DNA of 64,000 nucleotides from Metarhizium brunneum. Taxonomy: Eukaryota; Ascomycota; Sordariomycetes; Hypocreales; Clavicipitaceae. Numbering within the stretch: the first letter of the stretch is position 1; every line of letters starts with the position of its first letter. This document shows, one piece after another, positions 55,832 to 64,000 of this stretch. The notes below the pieces were generated by a model. That model saw nothing but the letters and a program-made list of their open reading frames with translations. It was not told the origin of the DNA and did not search any database. The translations under genes and the position numbers were made by a program. The DNA is taken from positions 6,510,001-6,574,000 of the forward strand of contig NC_089423.1 in NCBI RefSeq assembly GCF_013426205.1, written 5' to 3'.

Positions 55832-57263
55832 ATGTCTAATGGATTCATCAAGTTCGACCCGTCCCTGGTCGACGAGAGTAACGGAAGCGTCGTCCTGGTC
55901 TTGTGTGTGGTGTTTTCCGTGCTCATCAGCATATCCACGACGTCGCGTATTGCCATGAAGATCGCGACCAAGGCTGGTCTCGGGGCTGCGGATTACTTTA
56001 TCGTCATTGCCCTTGTGAGTTTTGAACAGCAGATTCTGCACACTTATACACACACACACACACACATACACACGTATATATATGTGTGTGTATATGTATG
56101 CGTATATGTATATATAACGAGCCAAGAAACTTACACAGCCTAGGCCTTCAATCTCACCGCCAATGTGCTCGAGATCCAGTCCGTCCAGTCCGGCTTCGGC
56201 CGCCACCTCCAGTTCCTCACCCGCGAGCAGGTGCTCACCGTCCGGCGCTTCAGCCAGTACAACATCCTGTTCGCCAACATTTCCCTCTGGGCCGTCAAGA
56301 TCTCCGTCTGCTTCTTCATCCTGGCCCTGATCCAGGGCGTCCACCGGCGCACCACCTGGATCGTGTACGCGCTCATCGCCATCACCACCACCGCGAGCAC
56401 CTGCCAGGGCATATTCTGGGGTCTCCAGGCGAGCCCGCTCCGGAAGCTGTGGGAGCCCGACATTCCCGGCGAGGTGAAGAGCGTCAAGACCCTGGTCACG
56501 TCCATTATTGCCTTTACCAGTGAGGAACCTACCCCCCTTCCATCACGTTTTCCGTCTTCTTTGCTGACGAGCGCGGTTGCCCAGTCATCAATAGCATCAC
56601 TGATCTTTTCTACGCCATATCGCCCGTGTACTTTATCGGAAGGCTCCAGATGAGTCTTGGGAAGCGGCTCGTTATTATTGGATTGACAGGATCGGGGCTG
56701 TTGTATGTGTTTTCCCCTGCTCCTGCCCGAGACGTAGCTGGTGCTGACAGAGTCCGCCGTAAAACTGCAGGGTCTTTGCCTCGTCTATTACTCGCGTTGC
56801 TTTTGATGGCGACTTTTACAAGCCAGACTTCACTTGGGCTCTGTACCGGGTGTACCTTTGCACGATCGTAGAGCGCAATCTTGCAAATGTCATCGCCGAC
56901 CTCCCCGCGACCTTCACTCTTGTCCGCAGCGTCCACAATAAGACGAATGCCTTTTGGTCACGGGGCTCTCGCAGCGGCTCTACTGCCAAGGCCTCTGATC
57001 ACACGGGTAGCGTCGACTCAGGCAGCAAGGGCTTCGCGGGGGCAAGTGCGCGGCCTGCTAACGCCAGGCCAGCTTATAACGAGGATGAAAATGAGGATGA
57101 AATACCGCTCAGTGCTTTTGCCTCCCGCGTTCCAAAGGGCAGCGGGGTGGTCCATATGGAGACCAGCATCGACATACAGGCACATAGGGTTGATGCGCAG
57201 GAGCAGCAGGAAAGCCGTCAGACTCTGGTCCATCCATGGGACAAGGAAGCAGCCATTGTGTAG
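55832..57263 (+). CDS. Seven-helix integral membrane protein, PTH11-like/fungal rhodopsin-domain family
   Basis: Four exons (55832-56014, 56144-56519, 56585-56702, 56771-57263) give 389 residues. About seven hydrophobic helices precede a polar tail of about 110 residues (Ser/Gly/Asp-rich, ending DKEAAIV). Typical family stretches are AADYFIVIAL, SVQSGFGRHLQFL, RRFSQYNILFANISLWAVKISVCFFILAL and INSITDLFYAISPVYFIGRLQMS. The family (rhodopsin domain of fungal membrane proteins) includes PTH11, an appressorium surface sensor, but lacks an N-terminal CFEM domain here. A plasma-membrane sensor role is inferred from that; many members are uncharacterised. The first intron contains CA/TA microsatellites. 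Confidence 0.88.
56038..56118. repeat. (CA)n/(TA)n microsatellite in an intron
   Basis: Runs of CACACA, then TATATATGTGTGTGTATATG within intron 1 of the PTH11-like gene. They form an imperfect inverted repeat. Confidence 0.8.
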
Positions 57264-57281
57264 TAAATGTCAAATATCATG

Positions 57282-58396
57282 TTAGTCTAAACCTTTGCGA
57301 GGCTTCCCGCCCTTGCTCTGCACGACGGCGTCTCCCCTTGCCAAGGCCATGGCCTTCTTCACCTCCCACTCCCAGGCGGTCAAGTTGCCGTCTTCTACGT
57401 CGCCGGCAGCATCTCCGCCCGTCTTGTCTCTCATGCTTGCCTCCCGCTCTGGCCTGAAGAGAATGGCCAGGCTGTACCGGTCAACATGGCGCTGCTGGCC
57501 CGGCGGATATCGAATGCGGTGGACGTTGCTGCGCAGGATGCCGCCGGTCCACTGCACCATGGCATCCCCGAGATTGACAATCAGGCAGCCTGGCTGGGGA
57601 CGCACCCAGCGCCAGGCGCCTTCATCCGTGGCAGACCCTCCAGGAGTCAGGATTTGCAGGCCGCCAATGACATTTGCTAGAAGCGTGATGGTGCCAAAAT
57701 CCGTGTGGTGGATCATGCTCGTCCGCAGATCCTCAGCCTGTGGGCTGGCAAGGGCTTTGATAAGCCGGATGACGGTCCCCGAGGGTTTCGTAGGCGTCTG
57801 CGAGGACGTGAGAATGCCCTCTGGCAGAGAGAGCTGGGCCTCGAGGGCAGAGCATATCGTCGTGAGCAGAGACTGGCCGTGCTTGAGAAACGAGGTGAAC
57901 AGGGCGAGATGGCCGTGCACGAGAGGCGGGAGTGGTTGAAGCGGGGCGGTACCCATGAGACCGTCTTGGCCCAGGTTGAACCATTCGAAGCGGTCAGGCT
58001 CCTCTGTTTCCGTCTTGGCGTGGCCGAGAGGCTTGAATCTGTCCTTGCGGCGTCAGACAGACAGAAACTGTGGGGAAGCGGGAAGAGGGGGTCGGCTTAC
58101 CCCAGAAAGCTCCTCGGGATATCATGCAGATATTGCTGTTTGACATGCTGGGGAAGGTTCATGATGTCCTTCCCCACATCAAAAAGCTGGTCAATGTCTT
58201 CCATCATGGCCTCCCCCAGGCTGTCCCCGCGGAGACTGAGGGAAAAAAATCCCAGCTCCTGGCAAGCAGCTAGCATGCGCTGGGCAGCATTCCCGTCGCC
58301 TAGACGTAAGCCTGCCAGGGAGATGGTGTTCATGGAGATGACTGGGACATCGTCAGGGAACGGAGGAATGTGTCTAAAGTGTTTTTCAGATGCCAT
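57282..58396 (-). CDS. 2-oxoglutarate/Fe(II)-dependent oxygenase (isopenicillin N synthase-like)
   Basis: Two exons (58396-58101, 58038-57282) give 350 residues. The iron triad is His210-x-Asp212 (IHHTDFG) and His272 (SNVHRIRYP). The 2-oxoglutarate-binding pair is Arg286-x-Ser288 (DRYSLA). The N-terminal DIOX_N part holds IPPFPDDVPVISMNTISLAG and MLAACQELGFFSLSLRG. Members hydroxylate, desaturate or cyclise small molecules in the cytosol. An in-frame Met at 58453 would add 19 residues. It shares a 489-base divergent promoter with the DUF1365 gene and ends only 18 bases from the tail-to-tail neighbour, the PTH11-like gene. Confidence 0.93.
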
Positions 58397-58885
58397 ATCA
58401 GCTTGTTGCAGCGTGAATAACGCTTGTGCCGGTGAAGGACAAGTCGGTTTCAAGGTACTTGAGAAAGAAAAAAAGACACGACAGAAAACTACCTACCTAG
58501 GCAGTTATGTACGGAATGGTATAAACAGAGTAAAATCCGAGCAGTCATATCCGGGGCACAGAGGCAGGTCATGCAGACTGTGTGAGTAAGCACATGTAGC
58601 ACTGTGTGTGGAGGGCATCGAAAGATTTAAACCGACGTGGGAACCAACTGAAGGAAGCTTAGCGTAACTACCGAGTAAGCAGGTGTAGGGTTTGGCACAT
58701 GCACCGGTGTGAATCGTCTACATGAAATCAATGCAACACCGGAGGAATCATGCAACGGACTCCTCGGTAGGTATATTTGATTTCGTCAGTCTGCCCTTCT
58801 TGAATCTTGCTCACATATAAAAACTATTGGGGCACCTTGCCTCTCCGTCTACCCAGTAGCTAACATGAATGTTGCCTAGCTGACA
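58397..58885. promoter_or_regulatory. Divergent promoter, 2OG oxygenase and DUF1365 gene
   Basis: A 489-base region with no gene. A TATA-like CATATAAAA at 58814-58822 lies about 65-70 bases before the DUF1365 start. The short spacing suggests shared control. Confidence 0.5.
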
Positions 58886-60532
58886 ATGCTCACAAATTTC
58901 CCTCTCCAACTCGCAGCCAAACACGGCGGCGATGTTTCCATCGACAAAACGCAAATCATCAAATGCAAAATCTCACACCGTCGGTTGTTTCCAAAGAAGC
59001 ACCGTTTTGCCTATCCGTACTTGTCGGTGGGCATCCCCGTGCGTTCTCCCACGTCCAACTGGTTGCTCTCCGTCAACACCGCATCATGGTGGGCAAGGGG
59101 CTGGCTTCACGTCTCGCCCAAGGACCATTTAAACCGCGGACGGGACGGGGCCACCCTCTCTGAGAATATCGACGCATACCTACAACTAGAGGTATACAAG
59201 CACAGAAGTCGGGACGCCCATGACGTGTCCCTTGGCTAATTTGCCATTCGCAAACAGGGCCTCAACCCAGCCGACTTTCCCTACGTGTACCTCCTTACTT
59301 CGCCTCGCTTCCTGAACTACGCATTCAGCCCGGCCTCGTTTTGGTATCTCTACACGGCAGACATGAGTCTCAAGTACGTCGTCGCAGAGGTCAACAACAC
59401 GTTTGACGAGCGGCGCATGTATTTATTTCCGGCCTCTGGGAACGCCGGCGTGTTCAGGCAGACCCTTGGCAAGGACTTTCACGTGTCCCCGTTTAACTCT
59501 AGAAAAGGGGCGTACACGCTCTCTACTCTGAATCCCGCTGACGAGGGGGAAATCTCAGTCGCAATCACGTTGCGCTCTTCCAAAGGCCGTCCTAAACTGG
59601 TGGCTCGTTGGTGGTCAGTCACGCCTGCGATAGATCCGGAAATGCTATCGACAATCCAGGCGCTATGGCTTCTTATATGTTGGGGCTCCAACGTTCTCAC
59701 AACATGTAAGGGCGTTCTCACCAGCCGCTTAGTTCTCTAGCGGATAGGATGCTGACCGGGGGAGAATTCAGTTCTGAAAATCCTATTCCAGGCAATCTTG
59801 CTGGCTCGGGTCCGCAAGCTGGAGATTTGGTACCGTCCAGAACCGAGTCCGTCGGCTGTACCACGACGACCAACGGTCACAGAAACCTTTCTGCAGTCCA
59901 TCTTTGTCCAGTACATGGAGTATATTGTCAACACGGCACCTGGCAAATACGGAGTATTAACTCGTCTTGAGGAGCAGGACGGGGAGAAGTCGTGTTCCCG
60001 CAGCTACAGTCTTTTACAGCTGCGTGTCAGCCAGCAACCTTCCCACGAGGTGCTCAGTCTCAGAGTCCACACCCCGCAGTTCTATCGGCAGTTAATCACG
60101 TACGGGACGCTATCCGACTACCTGTCTTACACGTTGCTTCATCCGCACGAGGAAAATCACACGGCCTGGTCCAGTGACGCCCAGGCTCTTATTCGTGCAA
60201 TACAGAACTGCGAATCGGCCGCCAGTAGGCAGGTGCCCAGACAGAGGCCGCATATTCAGAGTGTTCTCGTCAAGACACTATTTGCTATATCCCGACAAGT
60301 CCGGTGCGTTCGGCCGCTGCGGGGATGCTATCCCGACCATGGCCTTCCGAGTGCACGGGAAAATGCGAAAACTCAGCATAACTGCCGGGCCTTGAGTGTG
60401 CATGGCGGCCCTTGCTTTCTGGATGAGTTTGTTCGCGAAAACTGCAGTCTTTGGCTACAAGTCCAATACATCCTAGCAACTCTGCGCCTTCAGTGGAGGA
60501 CCTGGGCGATGAATTTCATAGGGGGCGAATGA
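58886..60532 (+). CDS. DUF1365-family protein
   Basis: Three exons (58886-59191, 59258-59705, 59772-60532) give 504 residues. DUF1365 hallmarks: IIKCKISHRRLFPKKHRFAYPYLSVGIPV at the start, RFLNYAFSPASFWYLY in the middle, then VAEVNNTFDERRMYLF and KDFHVSPFNSRKGAYTLSTL. Residues beyond about 250 (ILFQAILLARVRKLEIWYRPEP) include a hydrophobic stretch, perhaps a membrane contact. The family lies beside cyclopropane-synthase-like and COG2907 genes in bacteria and its chemistry is unsettled. The last about 80 residues look less conserved and other frames stay open there, so a missed intron or frameshift near 60300-60530 is possible. It is divergent from the 2OG oxygenase gene. Confidence 0.85.
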
Positions 60533-60668
60533 GCACGCACGGCAATGCAACATGGCTGGTTCAAGCTTATCGAGTTTCTAGCCTTGGCGCAGCGCAACGA
60601 GGCTTCACTGACACATGGCAAAACACTGCCGCTTCCATAGACTAGCCAACCACCCACTAGATACTCGA

Positions 60669-60678
60669 GTACGGAGTA
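60669..60678. promoter_or_regulatory. GTACGGAGTA motif
   Basis: Sixth intergenic copy, flanked by GATACTC on one side and ATACTCGA on the other. About 520 bases upstream of the Dal5-type transporter. Confidence 0.3.
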
Positions 60679-61089
60679 GATACTCATCATATTCATGGTC
60701 AGCCGCAAAGTATCATCATACTGTGCCGCCTGTATCATCAAGCTGCTGGGGCAAAACGTAGCTTTTCCTGTGGCAACTACATCCAGCAGCAGCGTCGATG
60801 GCACGCGGCGTTATATCAAGCACACAGACCAAAGGCCTCGTCCTGATTGCAACGTATCGCCCCCCATGGATGTTCCGGTTGCATACCCCAAGGCCAATAT
60901 TTCAAGGTTTGGGGTTCAGGGTGGCTTCGGGAGCTGAAATTGCCATGCTACGGGGTGCTTACACGTGGCCGCGATCCTTCGACTAGCCTTCCATGTCCAC
61001 GCCACGAGCCACCCGCTTACTCTACAGTCTACACCAGACATGTTGGCCGTACCCCCGGGGCGTGTCTGACAAAAGCGTAAAACCGCCAT

Positions 61090-61098
61090 GTATAAAAC
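61090..61098 (+). promoter_or_regulatory. TATA-box-like element
   Basis: GTATAAAAC about 105 bases upstream of the transporter start codon, a usual distance for fungal TATA promoters. Confidence 0.4.
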
Positions 61099-61199
61099 CA
61101 ATCTTCTGTATGGGTGTTGGTCTCTATACAATCCCCTTCGCTCTACAAATTTTCCGCCACTCTCCCCCTTCTTCTACACAATTCTGGCTACCATAGACC

Positions 61200-62931
61200 A
61201 TGGAAAAGTCAGAGTATGCAAGCTCCCACACAGAAAGGCAAACCGCCGTGCCGTCTCCCCAGGCCCGGCGCGATATAGACGACGACGAGGTGTACTCGCT
61301 TCAGGAGCAAAAGAGGATCATCCGGCGCATGTTGGTTCAAGTTTTCTCCCCTGGCAAGCTCAATTTCCTCTTCTTCCTCGTCAGTGGCTCATGAAATGTA
61401 GCGACTTTCGACTCGTCACCGTATTGGCCTGCCTCTATATTATATCACTCGTGGACCGCGTCAATATCTCTACTGCTGCCGTCGCGCACCTCAACAGCGA
61501 TCTTGCGCTTCAGACAGGCGCCCGATACTCCATTGTCATTTCGGTGTTTTTCATCACCTACACTGTCTTTCAGCCCCTCGGCACGGTTCTTACCCGGAAG
61601 ATCGGACCCCGGTTGTTCCTGAGTTCAATCGCAATGGCTTGGGGCGTGGTCATGATTGGGAACGGCTTCGTCCATTCCTGGCAGACTCTTGCAGGGCTGC
61701 GCGTCTTGATAGGGTAAGTAAAGGATGTCGAGGTATGCCAACAAAAAGGCGTCAACGATGACAAACAGAAAAAAAAAACCCGAATGGGCAAAAGGGAGGG
61801 GGGATAAACAAACGATTTCCCCGAGAGTGATAAATAGAGGTACTAATGAGAACAATGTCAGTGTTTTCGAAGCCGGCTACTTCCCTGGGGCGGTATATCT
61901 GCTGAGCACCTGGTACACTCGATTCGACATGCAGAAGCGCTACACCGTCTTTTATGGCGTCGGGTGCGTCGCCGGTGCACTTGGCGGTATTCTGGCCTTT
62001 GGTCTCTCTCAGATGAACGGACTGGCGGGCCTGAGAGGCTGGAGATGGATCTTTATCATTGAAGGTGTCCTCTCTTGCGTCGGTGCTCTCGTCTCGTACG
62101 TCTTCCTCGTGGGCTTTCCGGAGGAGGCCGACCAGTCGTGGAACTTCATCAACAGACAGGAGCGCGATTTTATCATCCGGCGCGTCAACCGTGATCGGGG
62201 AGATGCTGTGACGGAACCCTTTTCTCTTGGTGTGTTTCTTGCACCCGCTGCCGACTTTAAAATCTGGATCTTTGCCTTTATATTCTTCTGCGTCACGACT
62301 GTAGGCTACTCCATCAACTTTTTCCTTCCTATGATTCTCCTCGGAATGGGTTAGTTCTCGACCCCGCGTGTCTACTTCCCCGTTTCCTTCGTCTTACCTT
62401 TTGCCGCTAGGTTTCTCTGTCGCAGAATCTCAATGTCTCATCGTGCCGCCGTGGGTCTTTACAGGTCTGCTCATGTACGCACAAGCTTGGCTCGGGGACC
62501 GGTATCGTCTGCGAGGCCCCATTATAGCCTTCAACGCGGTTCTCGCGCTCGTTGGGCTGATACTCATGGCATTCCACCATGCGTATCCCGTTCGATACAC
62601 GGGTGTCTTCTTCGTCGTGGCGGGAGCCAGTGGTAACACGCCCCCCGTGTTGACGTATCAAGCCAACAACATTCGCGGGCACTGGAAACGCGCATTCTGC
62701 AGTGCCACATTGGTCGGTTTTGGTGGTATCGGCGGAATCGCCGGCGCCTTGGTCTTTAGGAGCCAGGATCAGCCCAGATACCTTCCGGGAATTTATGCGT
62801 CCATTGCTTGCAACGTCTGTATCCTGCTTTGCACCGGTGGGTTGTCGATTTGGTTCTGGCACGCAAATCAACAGGTGAAGAGGGGCAAAGTGGTATTGGA
62901 GGGGCTGGAGGATTTCACTTATACATACTAA
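61200..62931 (+). CDS. MFS transporter, anion:cation symporter (Dal5/Tna1) type
   Basis: Four exons (61200-61330, 61402-61713, 61862-62349, 62411-62931) give 483 residues with about 12 membrane helices. Family marks: RRIDFRLVTVLACLYIISLVDRVNISTAAVA at helix 1, EAGYFPGAVYLLSTWYTRFDMQKRY around helices 4-5, and GWRWIFIIEGVLSCVGALVSYVFLVGFPEEA before the central loop. The first donor (AT|GTTGGT) was chosen because it makes the conserved RRIDxRL sequence. Members import allantoate, nicotinate, pantothenate and other organic anions. The last gene of the accessory block; direction of transport is not readable. Confidence 0.92.
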
Positions 62932-64000
62932 CCAAGGCTGGAGGTTAGCCATGTAAGTTGATTCGCAGCCATCTCAGCTGCCAAAAAGCAAACCAAGTCT
63001 TTAAGTCATTCAGTGATGCAGAGTAGACAAGAATTCAGAATTCTCGTATGGAGCCGATCATGGGCTATGTGCCGAAATATCTGAGACGAAACGACTAGCA
63101 CGGTGGGATTTCTCGACTAGCTACACATGACCAATTGTCAGATTGTCTGTTGGATGACTCGTCTGTAGTCTGGCCAGGCCTAGACGCCGCCTTTGGGGTT
63201 TTCTGCGCGATTCGACGTCGGGTGTACCTGAAGAAAGCTGTCAGCAATGCTGCGGAGGAGGCGCCAAGGATCAGCTCACCCGTTTGCCAGTCTCTTGTTT
63301 TCTCAATCCTGTACTCCGCATGTGGTCGCTGATGTATTGGCTGGTAAGTCGTCCCGACATCCGATATCTGTGATCTATTGCCATACAGCAATTAATTACA
63401 CCACGTCAAGCATGCGTGCTCAATCAACCGAGGCAGCCTTATCCCACATCAGAGCTCGGCATGAGTTTTTGATGCGACATGCAAATTGACTGTTACCGCA
63501 GGCCCCCCTTTACTTGCAAGTCAAACATGTGGTTGCGGAAGATCGAACATGCAAAAGCACAGCTCCAAAGGACTGGCAACAACGGACTATGATGACTTGG
63601 CTAGGGTATTTTCCACCAATACCTGTCGCCGGAACAACTCTGAAATTCGTCAACGGCAAATTTAGCAACTTGATCTGCAGTTGCCAGACGGTATTGTGAA
63701 TAGTTTCCACCTGTTCGGAAGTTAGTTTGTATCAGGGCCAAAGGGTCCTACTTGTACATGGCGTGACACAGAATACCTAGGCCCTAGGAAGAGGACGGTG
63801 TTGGTGTGCCCTGCAAGACTTTACCCATCATACAAAAATGGGAGAAAAAACTCCCCCCCAAAGCGTCCTGTTGGATGGAGTCAGGTGTGGCTGGATTTGG
63901 GGTGCACAGTCCAGTGATGGGTGTTCAGCCTCTTTCTCGTCAGTCCTTATTGCAAATGAGCCTTTGGTCCAAGCAACATTGGTTTGCTCACGGTCGAATG
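62932..64000. other. 3' end region, no supported gene
   Basis: About 1.1 kb. A minus-strand frame at 63095-63391 contains a possible membrane helix (GELILGASSAALLTAFFRY) but has no family, splice or bias support. A GTACTCCGCATG near-copy of the block motif lies at 63310. Confidence 0.45.

Larger units (their letters stand above)
60533..61199. other. Intergenic, DUF1365 to MFS transporter
   Basis: About 670 bases. One GTACGGAGTA copy (60669) and a TATA-like GTATAAAAC at 61090-61098, about 105 bases before the transporter start. No gene. Confidence 0.5.

Noticed and set aside
63095..63391. 98-residue minus-strand frame with a possible membrane helix near the window end
   Set aside because: A single short hydrophobic stretch is not enough; no family, and the rest of the frame is not protein-like.

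Overview
The window is nuclear DNA of a filamentous ascomycete. It has short (about 50-120 base) GT-AG introns with CTAAC-type branch points, single-copy fungal housekeeping genes, a Zn2Cys6 regulator, and the fungal-specific DASH subunit Dad1. The nuo-78, Rho4 and PTH11-like proteins point to Sordariomycetes, probably Hypocreales; the exact species cannot be read from the sequence. I rebuilt 30 gene models exon by exon (29 reasonably supported, one weak). I checked that exon lengths sum to whole codons and that splice phases match. I found no rRNA, tRNA or CRISPR array.

Region A (1-13.3 kb) is conserved: an ACBD5/Atg37-like acyl-CoA-binding protein, a small unknown protein, the 78-kDa complex I subunit, a SelO/Fmp40 AMPylase, an aldo-keto reductase, an XRCC4/Lif1-like end-joining factor and a B3/4-domain protein. 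Region B (13.3-25.4 kb) is gene-poor: three or four small unrecognised genes, one Zn2Cys6 regulator, two degenerate tandem-repeat blocks and an AT-rich, RIP-like patch. Region C (25.4-46.1 kb) is conserved again: elongin C, Rho4, Dad1, the mitochondrial GrpE Mge1, proteasome Rpn6, a 1,727-residue AT-hook-like nuclear protein, a Pmp47-type peroxisomal carrier, NatC subunit Mak10, ATP synthase epsilon and an LtrA-like membrane protein.

Region D (46.5-62.9 kb) is the most interesting part. It holds eight accessory-type genes: a monocarboxylate-type MFS transporter, a hot-dog thioesterase, a COG2907-type FAD oxidoreductase, a cytochrome P450, a seven-helix PTH11-like receptor, a 2-oxoglutarate/Fe(II) oxygenase, a DUF1365 protein and a Dal5-type MFS transporter. 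Several are divergent pairs, and the motif GTACGGAGTA recurs between them. FAD oxidoreductases of this kind and DUF1365 proteins are known neighbours of cyclopropane/furan fatty acid genes in bacteria. I infer a backbone-less pathway that modifies a fatty-acyl-type or other imported substrate, with uptake or export and a possible sensor. No PKS, NRPS, terpene synthase or CFA synthase is present in the window.
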